Assembly (NCBI GenBank): GCA_964059195.1
Contig: CAXKWD010000002.1
Coordinates: 152,475,042-152,539,041, forward strand
Origin: Ectobius pallidus
Lineage: Eukaryota; Arthropoda; Insecta; Blattodea; Ectobiidae
Direction: 5' to 3'
Length of the DNA: 64,000 bases
This document shows, one piece after another, positions 33,556-43,179 of this stretch. The translations under genes and the position numbers were made by a program. How positions within the stretch are numbered: position 1 is the stretch's first letter; every line of letters starts with the position of its first letter. A model generated the notes under the pieces. That model was given only the letters and a program-made list of their open reading frames with translations, was not told where the DNA came from and ran no database searches.

Positions 33556-33699
33556 TACGAAATAAATACGACTTAAATGTAAATTCCGGAACACTTATGT
33601 TAATTAAAATACGAATGATACCTTGTTGCCCTTAGTAACAAGAAAACTAATTGTTCTGTAATGCAGTCAGTTTAGCTCAGTCGTAATAAACACACCAAA

Positions 33700-33790
33700 A
33701 CCAATTACAGCGAGGTGGTATAGGCTAATAGGGAAGAGGTCCGGGTTCAAATGAAACCTCGTGGCCGCCCAAATTTACCAGTAGGCTATT
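33700..33790 (+). repeat. tRNA-like segment of the compound repeat
   Basis: GCGAGGTGGTATAGGCTAA and GTCCGGGTTCAAATGAAACC are spaced like pol III A- and B-boxes. The same block is at 12856-12920 (plus), 3840-3890 and 10680-10735 (minus). It suggests that a SINE is part of the compound family. Confidence 0.6.
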
Positions 33791-33798
33791 GTAATAAC

Positions 33799-34525
33799 CA
33801 GGTCCCGGATTCTTATGACATGTCATCTTTTTATTGAGGGTACATAGACATTGCCAACTTGTGGATAAATCCTAATAATGGCCTCTAGTTATAGAAATGC
33901 GTTTTTATTAGGTCATTTTCGTGTCATTTGCTTCCTTATTTAGTCATTTTCATGTATTTACATTGAGTGTATTAATTTTTTTTCGTCGCTGGCGGTGCTG
34001 TCATTGAAGTGTTGTTTGTTTAATGCAAGAAGGAAAAATTCGGCGTTAAGTGTTGACATGTCTCAGTCGGAAGTGAGAATCAAAGAAACGCCAACATTTT
34101 GTATTATTTTACTATGGTTATTACTTATTAGATTGATTTGGCACCAGAGTCTGCCACCTGCTTGGATTTAAGAGTGCAAACTACTGTTTTCCCTCAATAA
34201 ACAACAATATAATCCGGCAGACCACAAAAGGAAATGCCGAATATTGACTCACCATTGACACAGTGCTAGCATAATGAATATTCATTATGGTGCTAGTATA
34301 AATTTCCGTGAGAAAAGAAAATTCACAACATTACAGGTATTTACAGTTTTTACAATTATGTACAAACTAGTCTATAACTTTGTGTGTACAATAATATTTT
34401 TTTTATAAATAACGTATCAGTTTTTAGGTCATTTTTTATAATTATTAAGTCATTTTCTTTAAAATCTAGGGTCATTTTATAGGTCATTTTTCAAACAATT
34501 TTAGGTCATCAGAATCCGGGCCCTG
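33799..34525 (+). mobile_element. hAT MITE, CAGGGCCCGGATTCT family, copy 2
   Basis: Ends CAGGTCCCGGATTCTTATGA and (inward) CAGGGCCCGGATTCTGATGA. Perfect 8-bp duplication GTAATAAC at 33791-33798 and 34526-34533. It splits the tRNA-like part of the compound repeat. Confidence 0.95.
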
Positions 34526-34619
34526 GTAATAACTCATTCGTCTAGCATTTGCTTTATTCTTCGGCGATATCTCAGTATATCCTGTATTTTTGCCTTTGAG
34601 ATAGAGAAAAAACCGTGCA

Positions 34620-34627
34620 AACCCCAA

Positions 34628-34669
<42 letters not shown>

Positions 34670-34672
34670 TCA
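34620..34672 (+). repeat. ATT trinucleotide microsatellite
   Basis: About 15 copies of ATT. Similar runs occur at the same place in other compound-repeat copies (10500-10550, 18250-18290). Confidence 0.9.
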
Positions 34673-34904
34673 GGGTAAAAGCATTGAACATAAAGATCGA
34701 CCCTGATGCTTTCCGTTCTAGATACTTTTATGAAAATGTAATAAATAAAATTTAATTGTCTATAATTTACTTTTTTTTGGTGCTAGCCTTTAATGTATAT
34801 GCGAGAAAGTTTGTGCGACATATTTTTGCACCATTTATTTAAATTGTTGGATAAATAAGATTGAAACTTTTGATTTTCTTGGAAAAAATTCTCCAATTTG
34901 CTGT

Positions 34905-35185
34905 TTTTTTTCACGGGGGGCTTGAAGAGAGTTTGTAGAGACCTCCCGCACGTCAGCTAGAAGGCTTATTGTGCTTCCCTTTGGTGGAGAAGCTCTTGGC
35001 TTCCTTTCCCAAAGTCTTCCGAGAGATGTTATCCAGAGGCTCTAATAGGCCCTCCAGCTTAAATCCCTCCCGGAGAACTCCGTGCCCGGGACTTTTACGT
35101 CCATCAGCCGCGGCCGGGTTTGTTCCCGCGACCTACGGATCCAGAGGCGGGCACGCTACCTCTAGACCACCGCGGCCGACAATTT
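34905..35185 (-). mobile_element. tRNA-derived SINE
   Basis: On the minus strand GCGGTGGTCTAGAGGTAGCG is a clear A-box region, and GTCGCGGGAACAAACCCGG stands where the B-box should be (two changes from GGTTCAAACC). The body GGGCACGGAGTTCTCCGGG matches the SINE at 22537-22886. Confidence 0.78.
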
Positions 35186-35339
35186 ACTTGTTAGTACAAT
35201 GGGAGGGCATTTTTGTTTCTTTAGAGGTTGACTGGTATGTCTGTTCTCATTGTTGTTTGAGGTACTAGGTGGGTTTGACAAATCCATGTCGGCTAGAGAA
35301 CTGAATTTATGTGAGGTTGGAATGTTAAATATAAGATTA

Positions 35340-35865
35340 CTAGCATGTGCCCGCGGCTTCGCCCGCGATAATTATTTCAAAAATTAAAAATTAAGAGCAT
35401 AATAGTAAAATCATTATATTTATTAACTCCTAAATCACGTGGACTACATACCAGATTAGATAGCATCGTCTGGTAAAAGCGACCTCAGATTCGAGTTTCT
35501 TGGCCCAGAAAACCTCTGTATAATGAGATTCGTCCATATAAAACAACGTTTGACCATATTTAGGGCTTACAACATTCAAGCGATCGCAAAAGTTTTATTT
35601 TCAAGGTATGACAAAAATAGCCAAAGCCAACTGTAATTGATTTGACATTGAAATGTATAACTGAAAACTTATGTTTTGAAAACGCAAAAAAATGCACGTT
35701 GTTTGCCCGTTTTTCACTCATAACTCACGAACGAAAACTAAAATTAAAATTCCGGCTTCGAGGTGCATTTTCCGACCCTTCAGCCCAACTATGTTTAAAA
35801 TTTCAGATCTCTGCGTTCAGTAGATTTCGCTGGACATCGAGGACAATTCCTTTTATTAATATAGA
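35340..35865 (-). mobile_element. non-autonomous Helitron, family 1
   Basis: Read on the minus strand it begins TCTATATTAATAAAAGGAA (35865) and ends GCGGGCGAAGCCGCGG, GCACATGCTAG (35340), inserted between A and T. Same family as 10828-11646 (GAGATCTGAAATTTTAAACA shared), 526 against 819 bp because of internal deletion. Confidence 0.92.
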
Positions 35866-36180
35866 TAATATGAATTATAATGATACCTTCTGTAATTTGT
35901 CAAACTTCCATTTCATTTAATCCAAACCCACCTACACCATTGGCAACAATATGTTCTGTGAATTTGTTTCGATAATTCTATGTAAAAAGGGATTAAGTAT
36001 TTTCAAAAACATTTAATTTTTGGCATTTAGAATCAGAATTTTTCAAAATCCCTTCTTAGTGAGCATCTACATTATGAAACGAAGGTACTATCAAAATTCC
36101 AAGTCTCTACCTGTTATAGTTTAGGCTGTACGTTGATTCCTGTCAGTCAGTCAGGACAAAGCCTTTTATATATATAGAGA
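35866..36180 (-). mobile_element. 5' part of a third Helitron-like element
   Basis: On the minus strand TCTATATATATAAAAGGC with CTGACTGACTGACAG resembles a Helitron 5' end. No CTAG/hairpin end was found nearby, and the family-1 Helitron is inserted into or next to it. Confidence 0.5.
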
Positions 36181-37018
36181 CTGTTATTTTCATCACTGAT
36201 CCTACTTTTCTTTGTCACTGTTACGCTGGTAGCCTCTGCACTGGAATCAGTACGCATATTTTCTTTTTCACTAGGCCGCTTCACATTAGTCCCAACTGAC
36301 ACTGGACTTGTTGTTTTACCCTGCTGTAGGTTTTCAAAGCCTTTCGCAGACTCACATTGTTATTTTCTAAAGCTGCGGTTCCCAACCGGTGGGTCGCGGA
36401 AGGGTTACAGGTGGGTCGCGACTCGATCCTGAAACTATCAGAAACCATCGAATAAACTATGAGAAAAGATAAGAAAAATCGAAACAAATTAAATTGTGTT
36501 TTGATTGTTTTCTTGGTTCTTTGTGGACTTTTATAATTGTAGTTTTTATCTTCACCTAGGAACACTTGTTAGTGAGTATGAAACCACTTGTTGCATATAT
36601 TGCAAACATACATCTATTGTTAAATAAATAACTGTTTTGCTACAAAGTGCTTATATTTTGTCAACCATTTTAAATCAGAACACAAACTGTTTATCAATAA
36701 TCAATCTGTATCTTCAAAATAGCATATATAAGCTTATATATATTTGCAGTATTTGATGCTAAATTTTAAATACATAAGGAAGGTATATGATACAAATAAG
36801 GTTTTTTACTCCACCATGGACCAATGGACCGTGGAGGTATTCCGATAAGGAAAGGTGGGTCGCCAGCTGAAAAGGGTTGGGAACCACTGTTCTAAAGGAT
36901 CTGATGCTTCTGGAATGTTCAGTGAAGTATTTTCATTCTCCTTGGGAAGTTTTAATTCAGTGCTTATAGCAGACGCCATGGCACCTTCGTCATTGAGGTT
37001 TGTAAATAAATTGTTCAT
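36181..37018 (-). pseudogene. unidentified coding exon, split by a hAT element
   Basis: From ATG at 37018 (or the strong Kozak GCCATGG at 36979) the frame reads MNNLFTNLNDEGAMASAIST, LKLPKENENTSLNIPEASDP, then LE where the hAT element 36373-36889 is inserted. Beyond it the frame continues ENNNV, shifts once near 36350, and reads TTSPVSVGTNVKRPSEKENM and SSAEATSVTVTKKSRISDEN. The composition (acidic, Ser/Lys-rich) suits a disordered N-terminus of a real protein. I do not recognise it. Upstream on the minus strand (37060-37310) the DNA is GC-richer with CTTCCGGAGAACGG and an early ATGGCGGATGG uORF, which looks like a 5' UTR/promoter. A retroposed gene copy or a broken host exon are both possible. 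Confidence 0.5.
36373..36889 (-). mobile_element. hAT MITE with TTCTAAAG duplication
   Basis: Ends CTGCGGTTCCCAACCGGTGG (left) and (inward from right) CAGTGGTTCCCAACCCTTTT. Perfect 8-bp duplication TTCTAAAG at 36365-36372 and 36890-36897. Interior AT-rich, GGTGGGTCGC near both ends. Removing it with one duplication rejoins the surrounding coding frame. Confidence 0.93.
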
Positions 37019-37059
37019 TAGCCTTGCTGCCACTTGGTATCGCAATGTACAATCGTCTA

Positions 37060-37330
37060 CTTAACACTTCACAACGACTTGAAACAATCTGCACAATTAT
37101 AAACTTTAACTATGTTAACCAACACAATAAGGATACTCGAGAGAACACTTGAACCAAACCAAACCATCCGCCATTTTACCGTTCTCCGGAAGCTTCGATT
37201 TAACCGACGACATGAGCTGCCATCTGTCATAGAAGACAAGAACTACAAAGATTATTTTTGCAATGTGCCGAGAACGCACGGCCCACGAGGCTGTCTGGAA
37301 GCAAGTGGTCGGCCGCTAAAGGCTCATGTA
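37060..37330 (-). promoter_or_regulatory. GC-richer 5' region of the minus-strand gene
   Basis: Local GC content is above its surroundings. It contains CTTCCGGAGAACGGT (ETS-like CTTCCGG) upstream of the open frame. Assignment as promoter/5' UTR is inference from position. Confidence 0.35.
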
Positions 37331-37338
37331 CATAATCC

Positions 37339-39362
37339 ATAATGAATAGAGGAGAAAGTGTGATGACTGAGGTAGTTCACTGGTTCCGCCGCTAGGTAGC
37401 AGTTACTCTGCTTGTGAGTCGCGGGAGCAAGATTACTACGGGCGGTATAGGAAAAATTGCAAACATTATTAAACAAAATAATACATTAATCTATTTCAAA
37501 ATGACTCGCCTTATCTAAATTGAATTGTTAGATACTTCTGACAATTTTCGGGCTGCTTTACACGTCTTGGAAGATCTCATCTCCAAAAATAAACATGGCC
37601 GTGTGTAACAGTAATTTCTCAGATTCCAAGAAGCTTGACCGTAACATTTCGTTCCACATCTTTCAAAAAATCGAAGATGTTCACAAGCAATGAACAATTA
37701 TATAATATAGGTATGAAACAGCTAAGGGATGATTTGTTCTAATATTTTATTGCCTAGAAAATAGGGTAGATGGTATGTTAGTATAATTTGATGAGAATTT
37801 GTTAAAGAATGTACATTTGTATAGAAATAACAACGTATAATTAGGGTAGAAAACAGCTAAGGGATTTTATAAATTAATATTAATATTACATTGTATAGAA
37901 TATTACTGAGTATTAATTTGTATTAATATTGTATTAATAGAAATATTATTTATAATAATATTAATTTCCTCCTGGCTGTATGGGGTAAGTTATGTAGGTG
38001 AAACACGGTCAAAAGTGTAGATATGTGTACAAATTATGTGAACAGAGATAATATAAACTAAGGGGTGGTTTGTGAATTGCAGGGCACGGAAAATTTCATA
38101 AGCAGCACTACAAAAATAGGGCGCGTGATCTTTAAAATTGGCGTTTCAACATCCGATAAAGACGCACATACGCAAAAATTGTTTTGCAACGCATTCTACA
38201 TATATCACACAATATTTCAAAGCATTTTCCCTGATTTTTTCATAAACAAATTAAATCCTCTTGCCTTAACTACAGCCCGCTATTTGCTCAAACCCTCGAC
38301 CATTCGCCGTTCGCTGTAAATTATGTGCATCTTATGTTGTTAAATTATATTATTAAAAAAAGGAACAAGATATTAAACTAATAAGACATTTGTTATGATA
38401 ATTATACATAAAAATTACTAACATAAGTGAACAGAAAATATGATAAATAAATAATCCAATAAATGCATAAATAAAAGTAGTGAGACTTACTAAGTTAGAA
38501 AAAAGCTTCATTCACTCCCTTCCTCAGCGGGTCAATCTTGCAGTATGGGTACAAGTAGTTAGTTAATATGGTATTATTATTGAGACCACGAATAAATTAT
38601 GTAAATTTTTTTACGTTATTGCTGGTATTTTATGGAAAAGATGCCTGCTAATACCTCAATACCATTCTGATAGCTTTAGCTTTAGAGTATTTACTATTAC
38701 TCGTTAACCATTATAGATATATAGGTGGTACTCAATTTATAATAAGATCCAAATATTTCACTAAACCTTACTTCCTTAATCTCTTTCTGGATACAAAAAT
38801 AAAATAATAAATGTCGCATAATCAAATTTGCTTCACCCTCAACATTTCACGATCGTCCCACATCATTCAGAGAGCTGAGCGCCCGGAATAATTACCACTC
38901 AATTACTCGTAAACCATTCAAGATATAAAGGTGGTACTGAATTTAAAATAAAGTTGAAATATTTCCCTAAAACTTTCTCGCTTGAAGTTTTTACGGGACA
39001 CAAAAATGAAAAAAATTGTCGCATAGTCAAATTCCGTTTCACCCTCCATGAATTTTGTGTAATTGTTGATGTTTATATAATGAAATAAAAACATTTATGT
39101 CCGCATTCTTTAAGTTTCTGTTTTAACCATCAGAAGGACTGTGTTGTGCAGATTATTTCTGCACAAATTTCACAGAAATAGGACCAAAGGTTAATTAAAG
39201 ATTGCGAGTTTAATCATAAGATGCCAAACTATCATGATGCAGCATTGAGAAGTTGAAACGCAAACGAAGGTGCTGCCAGTGTTTCGGTGGACCGCCGCTC
39301 TCCCTATACCTACCATTGTATTAGCGGCGAAGTCATCACACTTTCTCATTCTATTCATTATG
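37339..39362 (-). mobile_element. 2.03-kb TIR element, copy B, inverted, 8-bp duplication
   Basis: Reverse complement of 14387-16419 with few differences. Flanked by CATAATCC (37331-37338 and 39363-39370). Differences include loss of the donor-like GGTGAGT (GGCGAGT here) and absence of a GGCCTA insertion at the TA at 38333-38334 that copy A carries at 15416-15423. Confidence 0.87.
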
Positions 39363-39374
39363 CATAATCCTTCA

Positions 39375-40115
39375 ATTCAAGCCAACAAATTTCTGAATTA
39401 GGCCTACAGTTGGAATAATCACTTATGTTTCCTTTATCATAGAATATTTGAAAATTATCTCCGTCTACTGCTACACATTTCTGACATTTTCTACGTTTGC
39501 ATTCACACGCATTAAATCTGTTTGTGAAATTGCTGCAATCAAATCTAATTGAAAAAGTGTTTGAAGATAGGGTGATTAGTAAGGGATTATGGCCAGCAAG
39601 ATCTCTGCTGCTTCTGTCGGTGGCAGCGATGCAATATTAAATTTATTTTCATATACAGATTTTGTGAAGCATGTATATCTATAGTTGTTTAACGACATAC
39701 TTTTCACGCCACTGTAACTGTACAATGCAAGGAGAAAGCTTCAGCAATGATCTCTGGATCGGCATTTTGGTTTTTGAATACCTGGACAAGCTCGTTTAAA
39801 CCTGGGTATTTTCGGAGTACATTAGGACATTTTATTTTTCTTTGTTTAAAGAGTGCTGATGTTGTATCACAGCCACTAAAGGCGTGCAGAAATAATATTA
39901 TGTTATCTGCGGCTGTTTTATCTATGATAATTTTTGTTGAATATATTCGTTGCGAAATTTTCCCTTTTCCTGGTTTGAGAATATATATATGTTATGTTTG
40001 AACACGTAGATAGAACCGTCAAAAGAATAAGATGATCTACATCTTCGCCGACAACTATTACGGATTCAAATGTAGATGAAATGCTGACTGTCGTATTGAT
40101 TACACAGGTCAACAA
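39375..40115 (-). pseudogene. PIN/FEN1-like uncharacterised protein, C-terminal half, broken
   Basis: On the minus strand SSTFESVIVVGEDVDHLILL is a nuclease-like aspartate motif. After a frameshift IYILKPGKGKISQRIYSTK and IILFLHAFSGCDTTSALFKQ follow; the second aspartate motif (GCDT) recalls PIN/FEN1 folds. Then NADPEIIAEAF, another shift, NNYRYTCFTKSVYENKFNIA and SLPPTEAAEILLA. A cysteine-rich tail ACECKRRKCQKC and CRPNSEICWLELKDYA ends near 39375. From memory this resembles a multi-copy arthropod protein usually annotated as uncharacterised. Its function is unknown and this copy is dead. Confidence 0.6.
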
Positions 40116-40620
40116 TGGAAAAATTGTTTGGAAACTAATAACTGATTCTTATAGATTTTTGGGTGCTGATTTCAGGAAAAATAGTAAAAAAATTCCATCA
40201 TGTACCATTTTCTCACAATCTGTAATTTAAGTTTCAATATTCCGGAAATCATTGCACTATACTGGTGTAGTAATTGAATAAATAAATAAAGTCCGTTTTA
40301 CACTATTGTTATCATTTATTACACAATTACTTCTTTTATACAGTGTATACTATAGATACAGTATTCTATCTAAGATGACTAATAATGTGGAGTTATGTGT
40401 ACTAAGTAATAACAGCAATTTATGAGTCATCTTCTCTTGCAATGCATGACTCATTTCCTCCAACTCCCATATACTCTTCTCTGTTCTGTACAATACAGTT
40501 GCAAGAATCAGTTGCAATTTTAACATTGTGTGAATAGGTTCTGTTGTGAAATAGTTATTTCTATAGCCTGAATTTAGACGATATTTTCTTTTTTATGGTG
40601 TTGTACCAGTTTTGACTTTT
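40116..40620. other. intergenic, AT-rich
   Basis: No frame or repeat recognised. Possibly 5' flank of the next pseudogene. Confidence 0.4.
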
Positions 40621-40638
40621 CTTGTGGTATTCTGTGTA

Positions 40639-42281
40639 ATGATGGCTTCAAGGGGTTGTGTCAATTCACCAAATAACTTCTGTTATATCTGTGGAGAGTT
40701 CGTAGTGAAAAAACAGCAAAGAAATATTACAGACTTCGTTAAGAAAGTGTATTATGCATATTTTGGGATAAAATTAGGCGACCAAGATAAAACATGGGCT
40801 CCTCATCGAGTTTGTTCAATTTGTGTGGAAGAGCTCCGACAATTGTCTAAAGGTAAAAAAAAACATCGTTTCTTTTGGAATTCCAATGATCTGGAGGGAA
40901 CAGAAGAATCACATTGATGACTGCTATTTCTGTTATTGTAATATACAAGGGTTCAATCTAAAAAAATAAGAAAGAAATCGTGTATCCAAATTTCCCTTCA
41001 GCAATACGGCCTGTACCTCATGGTCCTGGTATACCTGTACCTTCAGTTCCAGAAAAACTAGAAGATATTTTGAATGACTGTGAAACAATGTCTAATGATG
41101 AGCATGAACTGAATGACTTGGTCAGAGATTTGGCTCTTCCTAAACATTCAGCAGAATTATTAGGCTCTAGATTAAAAGAAAAAAACTTACTGGCCCCTGG
41201 TACCTCCTTCTCATGGTTCAGGAACAGAGAAAAACATTTTACTCCATACTTTTCGCAAGAAGAAGGCCTAGCTTATTGTAACAATGTTCCTGGTCTGATG
41301 GAGCAGTTGAAAATAACATATGATGTGAATGAGTGGAGACTCTTTATTGATTCATCTAAAAGAAGTGTCAAAGCAGTTCTTCACAATGGCAACAAATATG
41401 CATCAGTGCCAGTAGGACATTCTGTTTATTTGGAAGAATGTTATGAAAATTTAGAACTAATTCTAACTAAGCTGAAATACTGTGATCATGAATGGACAAT
41501 ATGAGGCGATCTAAAAGTAATTTCAATGCTCCTTGGGCAGCAGGGAGGATATACAAAATATACCTGCTTCTTGTGTGAATGGGACAGCCGGGATAAAAAA
41601 GAGCATTGGATCAGGAAGGAGTGGCCACCTAGGGGTTTATTAGAACCTGGAAGCAAAAATGTGATTCGGTAAAGTTTGGTTGATCCACGAAAAGTCCTCC
41701 TACCTCCACTTCATATCAAACTTGGATTAATGAAACAATTTGTTAAAGCTCTGTCAAAAGAAGGGGAGTGTTTCAAATACATATGCCACAGGATTTCACA
41801 ACTGTCAGAAGCAAAACTAAAAGAAGGCGTTTTCATAGGACCAGATATTATAAAACTTTTAAAAGATGAAAACTTTGGAACCAAAATGGACGAAGTAGAA
41901 AAAGAGGCGTGGAAAGCTTTTAAAGAAGTTGTAACAAAATTTCTTGGGAACAATAAGGACCCTAACTATAAGTGTATAGTAAACAACATGCTATCAAAAT
42001 TCAAAGACTTGGGTTGTTCAATGAGCTTGAAGGTACACTTTCTACATTCTCATATCGACTACTTTCCCGAAAATCTTGGCGCCGTCAGCGAGGAGCAAGG
42101 AGAAAGATTTCACCAAGACATAAAGGAGATGGAACGTAGATACCAGGGAAGTTGTAACGTGAACGTGCTTGCAGACTACTGTTGGAGCATCTATAGAGAC
42201 GAGCCGCAAGCTGACCACAAGAGGTTTAGTGGCAGAAGAAGTGTTGAAGGAAAACGAAAACGGAACTATAAGCTGTTGTAA
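40639..42281 (+). pseudogene. uncharacterised transposase-like family (SEEQGERFHQD), decayed
   Basis: Start MMASRGCVNSPNNFCYICGE with a zinc-binding pattern CYIC...HRVCSICVEEL (~residues 19-75). Frameshifts near 40912 and 40960 break DDCYFCYCNIQGF. The second frame has YPNFPSAIRPVPHGPGIPVP, then DWRLFIDSS-type motif LFIDSSKRS (Asp at 41349-41351). A stop at 41502-41504 precedes GDLKVISMLLGQQGGYTKYT (Asp at 41508-41510), CFLCEWDSR and a second stop at 41670. The third part has LLPPLHIKLGLMKQFVKALS, KVHFLHSHIDYFPENLGAVS, EEQGERFHQDIKEMERRYQG and DYCWSIYRD, ending at 42281. The Asp/Asp/Glu arrangement suggests an RNase H-fold transposase, but I cannot name the superfamily. No introns are seen. 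Confidence 0.65.
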
Positions 42282-43179
42282 AGGTATATATTTATTCATA
42301 GATTGTTTAACTTTAGCAAAATTCAAGGCATAACTGTATTATTTCTTTATAAATATAATGTTTTTTCCATATAGTATATTTACAAAACATATACATTTTT
42401 CCATTTTTGTGTCAAGTCCATGCTTATTTTGTGAAAACACCTTACGTGATAAGAGAAAATGGTGGTCATATTTGAATTCAGCACACAAAATAATATAAAA
42501 ACCAGTCATTAGATTGCAAACAATTTTTAATTACCTTAATTTTGCAGACCTGTGTTATTAGCGTATCCGCATGTTCCATGGCTTTGACCAAAACGCGTGT
42601 TGGAATAGAGTTTGTGGTGCTCGTACGCTGAAACTATTCATGTTACAGAAAAAAAGGTTACTACATAAATTATAGGAAATTTCCTCTAGTTTAATTTATT
42701 ACATAACTATTTTCATCGTAAAATTAGTCTGAAAGGAGAGATTGTCAAAAGAACTGTTTTTGGGCGCCATTTTTCCAAAATGGCAGCGCGAGCGGCAAAG
42801 ATACGAGGAGGCAAAGTGAAAATTCGAAAAGAGCACATCAAAATCTATAAAATCACCAATTTTCAAAACTCCCGGAAAACTTTCCAGGTAACCCCCTTTT
42901 TGAGCACCAAATGACTGTGCACTCATACTGTGTGATTTTTATAAGCTTTTTTACGACAATAATAATAATAATAATAATAGTAATGAGTTTTATGTATAAT
43001 GTTTACCTTTAGTACGAATATTTTTCTAAGAACTAGTTTTGCTTGACATCGTGCCACTTTAATTACCATCTGCTCGCTTTTTGTGTTAAAAAATATAATG
43101 TAATTGGTCTGTATAAAAAAGAATTTACAGAAATATGTCAAACTTCATCTCCTATTTGCTGAACTAATCTTACATAAAT
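42282..43179. other. 3' flank and spacer
   Basis: AT-rich except 42765-42800 (GGCGCCATTTTTCCAAAATG and GCAGCGCGAGCGG). An ATT/AAT microsatellite lies at 42957-42980. No coding seen. Confidence 0.4.

Larger units (their letters stand above)
30728..34850 (+). repeat. compound repeat, copy 4, full length with three nested insertions
   Basis: Starts TTTACTTTCTCGCATA (30728) and ends TATATGCGAGAAAG (~34811), with family sequence to CACCATTTATT (34850). Without insertions it is ~1.1 kb. A GTCTGTCTGTCC microsatellite spans 30840-30900. The Helitron 31314-33555 (itself holding a hAT MITE) and the hAT MITE 33799-34525 lie inside; the second splits the tRNA-like segment at 33700-33790. The element itself lies in a LINE ORF1. 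Confidence 0.85.

Noticed and set aside
38065..38319. 84-codon plus frame inside copy B of the 2-kb element
   Set aside because: It is the antisense of a region that is not open in copy A and shows no domain.
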